This document shows positions 54,704 through 64,000 of a DNA stretch of 64,000 bases, piece after piece (positions within the stretch are counted from its first letter, which is position 1; each line of letters starts with the position of its first letter). The position numbers and the translations under genes were made by a program. The notes under the pieces are model-generated. The model worked only from the letters and a program-made list of their open reading frames with translations. It was not told where the DNA came from and made no database searches. This DNA comes from Euborellia annulipes. Its lineage: Eukaryota; Arthropoda; Insecta; Dermaptera; Anisolabididae. The DNA lies in the NCBI GenBank assembly GCA_023213315.1, contig JAKCPI010007789.1, forward strand, positions 1-64,000. Direction: 5' to 3'.

Positions 54704-55240
54704 CAGGGATGAGCAGGATCACGATCCTTTTGGATTTAAATTCGAAGATCCGATCCAGGATTTTTGGATCTGGATAGAAATCCTTTTTTGGGGAGGATTT
54801 TTGATCTGGATCGCGATCCAAATCGAAATGGAAATGGATTTAAGGATTTTGATCGAAATCCTTGTTGTTCTGTGGACTTAGGAACCTAATCCTTTATGAG
54901 GGATTAGCTCTCCTGAATTTTTGCGATCCTTTTTAAAGGATTTCTAATCCTTTAAAACTTTATTTTCCAAATTTTCCAAACTGCTCAGGACGTTCGTTGG
55001 CAAATTTAGTTGTTAATTAGGCAATTTCATTTGAAACTAGTTTGGATTTCCGAATCAAATCGGATTTATGGATTTTAATTCCGGATCGGATTTCTGGATC
55101 GCAAGTTTGGATCGGATTTTCAAATCGCTTATCTGCTGATTAGAACAGCGATCCTTTTTCAAAATCGGATCGGAGCGCCCGAACTGGCCGGATCTGTAGA
55201 TCGGATCGCTAATCCTTTTTAAAGGATTTGCCCATCCCTG
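54704..55240. mobile_element. hAT-type MITE built of GGATCGGATTT-like repeats
   Basis: Perfect 8-bp duplication GTCCCAAT (54696-54703, 55241-55248). Ends CAGGGATGAGCAGGATC and GGATTTGCCCATCCCTG are classical hAT. The interior consists of short variants of GGATCCGGATCGGATTT and AAATCCTTTT in both directions. Two minus ORFs of 66 and 75 codons are by-products of the repeats. Confidence 0.93.
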
Positions 55241-55410
55241 GTCCCAATGAGTTTCAGTTTTTATTTCGCTCCCTCTGCCCACAGAAATGACAATTTATTC
55301 TCACAAAAAAAAATTCAATTAAAAATTAACAAATTATATCAGTAATTTGTTAATAAAATGAATAATAAATTATATATTTGTTGTGCAAAAAATCAAATAG
55401 AGATCATAAA

Positions 55411-55912
55411 AAATAATATAAAAAAAATTTAAAAACAACGCTTTTATAAATGTACTAAAAAGAGAAAAATAATTATGTATAATTTCTTTAAAATTATATT
55501 AAAAATTAATATATGTTACTAAAACTAAAAGCGTTGGGCGCGGGATTTGCAAATTTTAATTGTATAAATAGGCCTATTATATGTTTTACGAATACATTTT
55601 CATACCATAGACTTGGCGGGTAGTTAGGCAAAACAGTTTGAAGTGACTCAAATGTTCTAGTTAGACGCCACATCCTTTTGTATATTTTATTTTATTTTTT
55701 TTTTTTTTTTTGATTCATGTATCGGTGAATTAAGGTTAGTTGATCCTCTGCAATGCAAATTGCAAGAGATTGTTAATTTGCGCGCCCAACGCTTTTAGTT
55801 TTAGTAACATATATTAATTTTTAATATAATTTTAAAGAAATTATACATAATTATTTTTCTCTTTTTAGTACATTTATAAAAGCGTTGTTTTTAAATTTTT
55901 TTTTTATATTAT
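55411..55912. repeat. Long palindrome with 130-bp arms
   Basis: Left arm 55412-55542, right arm 55781-55911, nearly identical, including AACAACGCTTTTATAAATGT and CTAAAAGCGTTGGGCGCG; the 238-bp loop holds TAGGCCTA. AAAAGCGTTG recurs after the tandem array (about 57831-57841), so palindrome and array probably form one element. Confidence 0.8.
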
Positions 55913-56007
55913 TTTATTTAACTCTTTTTAGTTTTTGTAATAAAATATTAATACGTATGAGTTATATACATATACACGATACAATAAGACGATTTGTATT
56001 TTAAAAG

Positions 56008-57835
56008 AAGAGAAATTTTTGATTATAAATTTCACCCCCTTTTTTTTTGATAGGCCGAAATTAATTGACCTACAAAGATGAAAAACATCAAATATTGCAT
56101 TGTCACGGGAGTTACATATCGGTATAAAATTTCAAAGTTCTAGGTTAAGTAGAAGTGGTCGTAATTTCAATCGCTAACTTTGTCGGCCCAAACAATGGAA
56201 ATTGATTAATTGGCCGCTAATCTGAATTTAATTAATTTATAATTATTTTGAATAGCACATTTTGTAGAGTAAAGTCTATTGAACACCACTGCTAATGCTC
56301 AAAACTCTAAATTATTTATAATTAGGAGAAATTTTGATTATAAAATTCTACCCCCACTTTTTTTGATCGGCCGCCATTTGGAAATTAATTGACCTACAAA
56401 GATGAGACATATCAAATATTGCATTGTCACGGGACTTACATAGGTGTATAAAATTTCAAAGCTCTAGGTTAAGTAGAACTGGTCGTAATTTCAATCGCTA
56501 ACTTTGTCGGACCGAACAATGGAAATGTGATTAATTGGCCGCCAATCTCAATTCAATTAATTTTTAATAATTTTGAATAGCACATTTTGTAGAGGAAAGT
56601 CTATTTAACACCTCTGCCAATGCTCAAAACTCTAAATTAATTATAAATAGGAGAAATTTTGATTATAAAACTTCCCCCCACTTTTTTTGATCGGCCGCCA
56701 TTTTGTAATTAATTCATCTACAAAGATGAGACATATCAAATATTGCATTGTCACGGGAGTTACATACGTGAATAAAATTTCAAAGCTCTAGATTAACTAG
56801 AACTGGTCGTAATTTCAATCCGCAACTTTGTCGGCCCAAACAATGGAAATTGATTAATTGGCCGCTAATCTGAATTTAATTAATTTTTAATTATTTTGAA
56901 TTGCACATTTTGTAGAGTAAAGTCTATTGAACACCTCATCTAATGCTCAAAACTCTAAATTATTTATAATTAGGAGAAATTTTGATTATAAAATTTTACC
57001 CCCACTTTTTTTGATCGGCCGCCATTTGGAAATTAATTGACCTACAAAGATGAGACATATCAAATATTGCATTGTCACGGGACTTACATAGGTGTATAAA
57101 ATTTCAAAGCTCTAGGTTAAGTAGAACTGTTCGTAATTTCAATCGCTAACTTTGTCGGACCGAACAATGGAAATGTGATTAATTGGCCGCTAATCTCAAT
57201 TTAATTAATTTTTAATTATTTTGAATAGCACATTTTTTAGAGTAAAGTCTATTTAACACCTCTGCCAATGCTCAAAACTCTAACTTAATTATAAATAGAA
57301 GAAATTTTTATTATAAAGTTTTACCCCCACTTTTTTTAATCGGCCGCCATTTTCTAATTAATTCACCTACAAAGATGAGACATATCAAATATTGCATTGT
57401 CACGGGAGTTACATATGTGTATAAAATTTCAAAGCTCTAGATTAACTAGAACTAGTCGTAATTTCAATCGCTAACTTTGTCGGACCGAACAATGGAAATG
57501 TGATTAATTGGCCGCCATTTTGAATTTTTTGAATTTTTAATAATTTTGAATAGCACATTTTTTAGAGTAAACTCTATTTAACACCTCTGCCAATGCTCGA
57601 AACTCTAACTTAATTATAAATAGGAGAAATTTTGATTATAATATTTTACCCCCACTTTTTTTTGATCGGCCGCCAATTGGAAATTAATTGACTTACAAAG
57701 ATGAGACACATCAAATATTGTATTGTCACGGGACTTACATACGTGTATAAAATTTCAAAGCTCTAGGTTAAGTAGAAGTGGTCGAAATTTCGATTTGCAA
57801 ATTTGTCGGAAAAACAGGAAAGCAAGTTAATAAAA
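56008..57835 (+). repeat. Tandem array of six 324-bp units in A-B order
   Basis: TGTCACGGGA marks each unit at 56101, 56425, 56749, 57073, 57399 and 57724 (spacing 324, 324, 324, 326, 325). Units 2, 4 and 6 carry GGGACTTACATA and TTGGAAATTAATTGAC; units 3 and 5 carry GGGAGTTACATA, TAATTAATTCA and CTAGATTAACTAGAA. This gives a dimeric higher-order period near 650 bp. No long ORF in any unit. Confidence 0.93.
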
Positions 57836-57841
57836 GCGTTG

Positions 57842-58325
57842 TAATAATAAAAAGAGAATCTATTTACATTAATTTAAGTCTTTTTTTTTTTAATAGAAAC
57901 GCATTTAAGTCTTGAATAATTAAGTATAGATATAATTATTATTTATTTCAAATAAATATGACATTTACGGATTAGAATTATGATATCAACATATTTTATT
58001 TACATTTATATTCCATTTCCAGAAGTAAATATGGTGACATTATATACCAAAGGTTAATATTAACCTTCATATTTCATTCACTTTGATATAAACATGTGTA
58101 GAAATAAATGTATAAAAAAAAATTAAATATTCAAGATTAACTTATTAATCTAATTATTTATGATTTTTTTCGAAATAATGAATACATTGATATAAAAAAG
58201 AAAACTCATCTTAAAAGTGATTAGTTGTTAAAATAAATAATTTATAAGTCAGCAACGATTCTGCCACGCATATCGGTTGAGACGTCAGCAGGTCCACAGA
58301 GGGGGGGCAGGGGGGCTCGCTACCA
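57842..58325. other. AT-rich DNA, no gene seen
   Basis: Nothing recognised apart from the GC patch at 58260-58330. Confidence 0.35.
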
Positions 58326-58329
58326 CTGA

Positions 58330-59035
58330 GGGGAATCCCGAGTATTGGATTCGTGTCAAAAATTAGATGTCTAGATTTTGTTTTGAGGTCCAAAAAAGTG
58401 GATTCCGCAAAATGGTCTGTCTGTCTGTGAACAAAGTCTCTCAAGAACGAAAAGAGCTAGGAGGTTGAAATTTTATATTTAAGTTAGGTACCTCCCTGGA
58501 ACGTGACACGAAGCTTTTCAAAAAAATCGGCCAAAGAGTACTAGTACTTTACTGATGTACTTTTTCAGTTTTTTTTTTTTTTCGATTTTCTCGAAATTCG
58601 CTCCAACGATTTTGATTAAAAATGTATTTTTTAAATGCTCTTTAAAATGTATATTTTCATTTTGCCCTTGAAAAGAACATTTTACTAGGATAGATAGATG
58701 AAATGGTTGCCATGGTAACAAAATATATTTTCCAATGTTTATAAATTTTACATCTCTCCCTTGGGCCTTGGTTTAGTGCTTAACGTGCTGGTATAATGGC
58801 TAGCCTGCTGGCCTTTTGTATCAAGGGTAGTGAATTCGCACCCCGTCAATTGTATTGGATACCAATCAATTGAAATAAATAGGAACGGAGTCTAAATGGC
58901 CTCCGATGCCGAAAAATACCTTAAACGAATTAAAATAAAAAAATTTACATATCTAATGTACCGTACTGTCTAAATACAATATATGTCGACACAAAAAAGT
59001 GCGCTGTGCGGCCAGTCACACCATATTTTTTTTAC
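58330..59035 (-). repeat. Family A repeat with nested SINE
   Basis: GTATTGGATTCGTGTCAAAA, GTCTGTCTGTCTGTG, AAAAGAGCTAGGAGGTTGAA, AGTACTAGTACTTTACTGAT, ATGGTTGCCATGGTAACAAA, TTATAAATTTTACATCT, [SINE 58763-58945], GTACCGTACTGTCTAAATAC, TATGTCGACACAAAAAAGTG and GCCAGTCACACCA. The TA in GTACCGTACTG is the empty site for the MITE at 15080. Confidence 0.78.
58763..58945 (+). repeat. tRNA-headed SINE
   Basis: GGTATAATGGCTAGCCTGCT (A box), AGTGAATTCGCACCCCGTCA (B-box region), ATTGTATTGGATACCAATCA and the tail TAAATGGCCTCCGATGCCGA AAAATACC. An extra CTTGGTTTAGTGCTTAACGT copy of the A-box part precedes it. Confidence 0.75.
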
Positions 59036-59228
59036 TTTTTTTTAAATTTTCTTTTTTGGTCTATTCAATATTATTATTTGTAGATTATTGATAAATTTTT
59101 CTATTACTTGATTAAGTAATATATTTAATATTAGAAATTAAAGAGAACGGATTCTTAAATTTGGGCTCATACTTATCTAAAATATTTTATAATTTTGTGA
59201 CAATCTCTATCAGAGTTTTTATTATATT

Positions 59229-59486
59229 ATATCACCAGCTGCGAATCATAGTGGCCAAAGTCCGAAAATTCAATATTTGAGTTAAGCCTAGCAAACGTTG
59301 TCAAAGCGTCTTCTCTTTTGAGTGTCAAAGTTGCGAAAATAAATTTCCATTCTTCGCTATTGTTCTGGCCTATTCATTTGTTGCCCGGCTATTTAATGTT
59401 TTTATGTATATGTTTATAAAACTTTCAAGCTTTTTCGAATTGTTGAATTTCGGACTTTCGTCACTATGATTCTCAACAGGAGATAT
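59229..59486. mobile_element. MITE with GAATCATAGTG ends
   Basis: Left CAGCTGCGAATCATAGTGGC and AAAGTCCGAAAATTCAA, right the complement of GAGAATCATAGTGACGAAAG and TCCGAAATTCAA. Inverted repeats of about 45 bp, possibly TA-flanked. Confidence 0.7.
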
Positions 59487-59760
59487 ACTGTAAATTTGGG
59501 CATAAAAAATTTTCTTATTTTTTTTTTTTTAATAAAATATTGTTTCAGCCCCTCCCCCCTCCCAAAAAAAAAATCCCTGACAGTTCCTGCTCGGGACTAC
59601 AGGAAAATTATTTTTAAATTTCTATAACTCTTTAAGTTATTTAACTGTTGAAGTTAAGATTTCTCATATGGGAAATGTACCATAGTAATACAATCCAAAA
59701 GGATTCGGACCAGTAGGTTCAATTAAAGTCAAAAAAGTTTTTTAAAACAAAACTTTATTT

Positions 59761-59815
59761 GACCCCAGACAATGTTTCGTCCACTTGCTGTAGGACTTCT
59801 TCAGTGGTTGGAGTC
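59761..59815 (-). ncRNA. Mini-hammerhead-like motif
   Basis: Minus strand: GACTCC, AACCA, CTGAAGA, AGTCC-TACAGCAAGT-GGAC, GAAAC, ATT, GTCTG, GGGTC. Stem II GTCC/GGAC is intact and an outer GACTCC/GGGGTC stem can close stem I. The AGTTTTTTAAAACAAAACTT context resembles the other hammerhead-bearing repeats. Confidence 0.55.
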
Positions 59816-60027
59816 ATAGAGAGCCATATAATATAAAATAATCAAACAGTAGGACTTTAGCAAAAAATACATTGACATCTCTTTTCTCTAACTCTTGCTA
59901 TGAAGACATAAAATTCTATGCATTATTAGTGTAGGCCTATGTTAATGAAAAGCTCTCCAATCTTATTTATATTAAGGTGAGATTTTCATATTAAAATCAA
60001 AAATTCATTTAAGGCGATAACTACTAC

Positions 60028-60075
60028 TAATTATATCCGGAGACGCCGCCCGCCAGAGCCTTGGCGAGGGGCAGG
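60028..60075. repeat. Short GC-rich repeated module, copy 2
   Basis: ACTACTACTAATTATATCCG then GAGACGCCGCCCGCCAGAGC, as at 386-425. Confidence 0.45.
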
Positions 60076-60700
60076 AATAAAACTTTAAAATAGGTCTATG
60101 GAATTTTTAAAAAGAATGCGCCGATTATTGTTTTGCATAAGGGCTCTGATGACCCTTCCTCAGGGCCCTGCCTGCCTGTACACGTTGGTGATTGGTATGT
60201 TAGCTGTATAAAAACAAAAAGGGAAAAACTTATTAGCATAAAGATTATTGTTGTAAATGTACGAATGTCAAACACGGTTTGAAAATTATTCAAATCCCTC
60301 TTGTTGTTGTTTAACTAATTTCAATTCGGTCTTTTTGTTGTTGTTGTTGACAAACACATGCATGTCTTTTTGGTCTGTCGGCGGACGCCTTGATCTTATT
60401 TCTATAGCGTGAATTCATCATTTGTTTGGCATACTTTGAATTCTTATTGTTTTTTTTTGTTCTGGTTGTTGTCTCTTTCTTGCTTTATTAACATCGCCCG
60501 GCCGGCATCGTATAACAAGCAAACTATAAATGCAAAAAGATTAATTTGACATTTGAAATACAAGTTAGTAATAATTAATATAATTTTCAAACTTCTGAAC
60601 TATTTATCATTTTTATAGAAAAGAAAAATAATTACACGGCCGTAACTTGATTCTTATTATTATTTTTTAAATTACTATAATTAATATTTATTAACTAAAA
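60076..60700. other. Gene-free AT-rich DNA
   Basis: (TTG)n at 60332-60350. CCTTCCTCAGGGCCCTGC near 60155 may be a remnant of a hammerhead-type repeat. Nothing else. Confidence 0.35.
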
Positions 60701-60905
60701 CAGCCGAAAGGAGAGTTTCTGCAGTGAGTTGAACCCCGGATCTGCCGCTTGCCTTACTACTTACTAGTCATCGATGACTAAAACTAGCAATATTTTAAAT
60801 TCAAATAGGCGAGTGCGATAGTGTAGTCGGATGGTGGGGCATGCCCGGTGCAAATTGAAAGATTCCTGGTGGTACCTATTTTTTTGGCTGTTTGAATTAA
60901 TCTTC
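60700..60905. repeat. Palindromic SINE-like unit
   Basis: AAACAGCCGAAAGGAG and the complement-like TTTTTTTGGCTGTTTGAATT bound a tRNA-like part with GCGATAGTGTAGTCGGATGG (A box) on the + strand. Related to 47425-47640. Confidence 0.45.
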
Positions 60906-61044
60906 TACTATTAAACGATCAATGTACTTTTGTTTATCTGTAAGCAAATCAATTCTCAAAAACTGCTTTTGCGATTTTTTTTTCAAATTTCAAATATATA
61001 ATATTTTCGGTTCGAATATGAAATTACGCTAACGTAAGCCTTGT

Positions 61045-61125
61045 CTTTGGGAAGAGTACTAGTACTTTACTGATGTACTTTTTTAGTTTTTTCGACTTTT
61101 CTTGAAATTCCCTTTAAGGTGCGCG
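61045..61125 (-). repeat. Family A fragment
   Basis: AGAGTACTAGTACTTTACTG, ATGTACTTTTTTAGTTTTTT and CGACTTTTCTTGAAATTC match the centre of family A. Confidence 0.6.
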
Positions 61126-61209
61126 TCTCGAAATATCATTAAGAGCCGATTCAGAAACTAGTTACTCTAGGCGGCAAGAGATGGCGTTAGTTCTCCCCAT
61201 AGGGAAACC

Positions 61210-61265
61210 AGTGGCGTCATTTGTGGGGGGGGGGAGCATTTGTCCCCTGGGCTCTAATTTTTATA
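61210..61265. mobile_element. hAT-type left end fragment
   Basis: CAGTGGCGTCATTTGTGGGG with a following G run resembles a hAT left terminus (compare 47754). No right end found. Confidence 0.4.
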
Positions 61266-62040
61266 AAATTTTATATTATTTTAAATAAAATATTTCAAAA
61301 TATATATAACAAACGTGTTGCATTATTTCTTAGAATAGTGCGCTCGGCTTAGTCCGACCCTCTATTTTTAAATTAAATACGTTAATGTGTGAATTAATCA
61401 TATCTTGAAAAAATAAAAATTTATTTAAATTTATTTTAATAAAAACACATTAAAGTCTCTAAAAATTAATTTTATTATGATTTCAATTAAAAACGATATT
61501 AAAATTAGGATTGTGTACGTATAAAAAGTTTTGATAGATAAGCCATTAATTCGTATATTAATTTTTTTTTTTTTTAATAAATCTCTGCCATCTTTAGTAA
61601 TGTATCTGAAAATATATATGATGTAATCATACTTATTTTAAATAATATATTTAAATTTTTATTGCTTGATATAAAAATTTTCAAATAATCAAAAAGGATT
61701 TTAAATTAATGATAATTAAATGAAAAAGTTTTAGTGATAATAATAAGCTTAATTGTGTTTTGGTTTATGAGTGAACCGTTTGATCCTTCCATTCTTCAAA
61801 TCCATAGCCCTGCTCCTTTTTGGGACATTCATTAGTAATCATTAGAGAGCGGGAAAAAGTCTCTTATTTTCGGAAAAAAAGTCACCTTTTTTAGCCAAAT
61901 AGTCAGTAAAAAGTCTGTTTTTGGCAAAAAAAGGCGCTGTCAATTTTAACAATTAATAATATGAAGTACCCTGAAACTCTCTGAGCCATTGCCCTCGAAA
62001 ATTTAATTTTTAAATAACCGACTGGCCAAATGACACATGT
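61266..62040. other. AT-rich DNA, no gene seen
   Basis: Nothing recognised. Confidence 0.35.
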
Positions 62041-62062
62041 TCATATTAAATATAAACATGAA

Positions 62063-62124
62063 AATTCCTGAACGACTGAAGATGGCAAAATAAAATTTTC
62101 GCCGAAACGTCTCTTATAGGAATT
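62063..62124 (+). ncRNA. Mini-hammerhead-like motif with long stem I
   Basis: AATTCCT (62063-62069) pairs with AGGAATT (62118-62124) as outer stem I; CTGAAGA (62076-62082), stem II TGGC...GCC(G), GAAAC and GTC (62104-62111) follow. All core bases conform to the hammerhead consensus. A second motif (CTGAGGA ... GAAACGTT) lies 165 bp downstream in the same orientation. Confidence 0.68.
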
Positions 62125-62234
62125 GGTGTTTTCATTGGTCCAAAACCTCTTTGGCTGCATCCTCGCAACCCAACATTACATTATCTACACCTACTAACTC
62201 ACCCACTAAATATAATATTGTTAATCTTGAATTC

Positions 62235-62280
62235 TAACAACTGAGGAAGGTCGTGATTTGCGACTGAAACGTTGACGGTT
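62235..62280 (+). ncRNA. Mini-hammerhead-like motif
   Basis: CTGAGGA (62241-62247), GGTCG-TGATTTG-CGACT, GAAAC, GTT, GACGG. The core conforms to CTGANGA and the GTT site to NUH. Closely related to the 1.4-kb pair by its GGTCGTGATT loop and the flanking TTAAATAAAAG tract. Confidence 0.6.
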
Positions 62281-62679
62281 AACAATTAAATAAAAGTTTT
62301 TTATTTAATTCCTTTGACTCAAGCAAAGTCTCCTATATCCAATTAAAAGTCTGCACTGAACCACTTGTCATCGCTAGTTGAACTGATATATTCATTGATT
62401 TCTTCGAAGATGTTTTGTGTTGCTTTCAGGATCTATTGTGCCCTGTTAAATGATATTAAATGGGTTTGCCATCCCTGAAATTTTATTATTATTTGAAATT
62501 TTTTATCGGAATCCGCGTTTATTTACCCGAGATGCTTTCGTGCACGAAGACACACACCTCAAACCCAACCGGCCTCTGGCTACCAGGCACCCACCAAGAA
62601 GTTACTTTATTGATAACAGGTGAAGGCTAGGCTCTTGGCAATGAGAAAAATAACTTTTTAGAGTGTTTTCTCCGAATAT

Positions 62680-62765
62680 TTCGAAGGCATTTAATAGCAC
62701 TTCTCCATCAGCGGCTCACTCTAATGCCACATACAAGTTGAAATTTTGGAGCGAAACGTCTGAGA
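62680..62765 (-). repeat. Hammerhead-type repeat remnant
   Basis: Minus strand CTGATGGAGAAGTGC ... CTTCGAAATATTCGG, with an isolated GAAACGTCTG on the + strand at 62753-62762. A related remnant is at about 11975-12010. Confidence 0.4.
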
Positions 62766-62849
62766 GGCAGATCTATACATTATAACCAGCGGTCGCAAGC
62801 AATAAGGCGTCGTATAGTTACTTTATTTCCTATCTCTAACTCCTCCTCC

Positions 62850-63115
62850 TCACTTCTAGCTAGTGAACTAATCCTTATTTCTGGTTCCACCTGGTTCCAT
62901 TTATCCATCCTCTTCTATGCAAGAGAGGATGTATAGTTTTAGGGACTTCCTCAGCACCGGCGTGTAGCCTACTCCTTTCGAAGAATGCATCACTGAGAGG
63001 GAATCTTCTTTCGTCCCTTCCACAGGACGCGATGTCACAGCAACTTCTCTCCTCGTAGAGCTGCCTGGGGCTATTGGGGTTCGATCCATTATTCCAATCT
63101 AGTGCCTGTTTGAGG
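62850..63115. other. Balanced-GC patch with 62-codon minus ORF, unknown
   Basis: The minus frame reads MDRTPIAPGSSTRREVAVTS onward and could be part of a decayed retroelement or an exon. No family recognised and no splice sites convincing. Confidence 0.25.
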
Positions 63116-63159
63116 ATTTGTTAACATTAAATAAATATTTTCATTTAATGAAAAATCCT

Positions 63160-63222
63160 GCTTGCCCAGGATTTGAACACGGATCTTTTTTGTAGAAGCC
63201 CACTACACCAGTGAGCGGGGGG
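63160..63222 (-). repeat. tRNA-like sequence (SINE head or pseudogene)
   Basis: Minus strand: GCTCACTGGTGTAGTGGGCT (A box), AAAGATCCGTGTTCAAATCC (B box), TGGGCAAGCAGG. The spacing suits a tRNA, but the acceptor stem does not close cleanly, and it is followed by AT-rich DNA. Confidence 0.5.
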
Positions 63223-63224
63223 GG

Positions 63225-64000
63225 GGGCTGTAAATATATTTACTTGCATCGGAGGGGACTATAGAAGTTATTTTAGCATTCACTAGACGAAAGTTAAAAG
63301 AAAAATTTAATATTTCAACACATTGTTCACTTTCTTCGTCTTGGTAGTTTTTTTCACTTGAAGTATTTTATTTCTAAAGAATGTTTTAACATTTTAATTA
63401 AAATTTCTATTATTATTAATTGTAATCGGTTGTATCATACATAGCATGTATTGTAAGAAATCTCCTTTTGTTCTCCATTGTGTACTTGAACTTAGAAACT
63501 TAAACGATATTTATTATCTAATATCCACATAAAGTAGCTAGATTAAGGGAAGATGAAGAAAAAAAACTTCTTAGGGGAAGGGGAATATTAGCAACGGTTG
63601 GCAAGAGAGAAGGGAAACAAAGAGAAGTTAATTTCCACCCTCAACGAAAAGGGACGGACAGGAAGCTAAGAGTGAGAGAGGATTTCTCCCTTTGATTAAA
63701 ACGATCCCACCCTAAGCAAGGGTGATGATATTAAATGAACCAAGCAACCAACCCTTATCTGTCTCTGTCTCTCTCTAAATCTCTGCAAAGAAAGGGGAGG
63801 GAGTAAGAGAGAATTAATATTTGAACAACGAAGGGTGAATCTTTAATTTTCTTCATTCTGGTCATTAAATGTTAAATCCACCGGCGTCACCTGAACGTGA
63901 CGTGACTTACATTATTATTGTTATTATATTTTTTGAATTTAATTAAATTTTATGAATGACATAACTGAAATGACTATTATCAGTTAGAGAAAAACTTTAT
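63225..64000. other. Gene-free DNA
   Basis: AT-rich then purine-rich (63560-63830) with CT tracts. No gene, RNA or known repeat recognised. Confidence 0.35.

Noticed and set aside
54621..55282. Minus-strand ORFs of 66 and 75 codons with repeated DP and RSDP patterns
   Set aside because: They are translations of the GGATCGGATTT-type internal repeats of a hAT MITE.
56008..57835. CRISPR array
   Set aside because: The repeats are 324-bp units without alternating unique spacers, and the genome is eukaryotic.
58211..58721. Minus-strand ORFs of 77 and 67 codons
   Set aside because: They lie in a family A repeat whose other copies have stops in the same places.

Overview
The window reads as AT-rich, repeat-saturated DNA of an invertebrate animal, most likely an arthropod. 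This rests on GT-AG splice signals, Pol III-type SINEs, hAT, Tc1/mariner and piggyBac-type elements, an RTE-like retrotransposon tail, and many hammerhead-like motifs of the kind carried by Penelope-like retroelements. The species cannot be named from the sequence. There are no operons and no bacterial or viral gene blocks, and no intact long protein-coding gene.

Layout. 0-6 kb: SINEs and fold-back elements. 6.9-9.2 kb: the best gene-like structure, a CpG-rich first exon followed by three more candidate exons with canonical splice sites on the + strand, coding only for very short ORFs (a long noncoding RNA or a 5' UTR). Its introns hold a 114-bp tandem repeat and a hAT-type MITE. 9-20 kb: AT-rich DNA with hAT and mariner MITEs, SINEs and 'family A' repeats. 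20.4 kb and 39.2 kb: two candidate coding exons. 21-22 kb: a pogo-like MITE and the frameshifted C-terminus of an RTE-type protein. 23-48 kb: densely nested elements, including a fold-back mariner inside a hammerhead-bearing palindrome and several poorly resolved homopolymer patches. 48.7 kb: a mariner remnant. 55.4-57.8 kb: a composite of a 130-bp-arm palindrome plus six 324-bp tandem units in an A-B-A-B order. 58-64 kb: more family A, SINE and hammerhead-bearing DNA.

Main themes. (1) About 18 mini-hammerhead-like motifs (CTGANGA, stem II, GAAACGTC), many as inverted pairs. (2) hAT elements proven by 8-bp target duplications, two of which (plus a pogo-like element) have interiors built from short variants of their own terminal motif. 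(3) The palindrome TAGGCCTA occurs at least 15 times where about 0.6 is expected. (4) tRNA-headed and 5S-headed SINEs share one 3' tail. (5) Paralogous empty sites date several nested insertions. Element boundaries are exact where target duplications are given and approximate otherwise.
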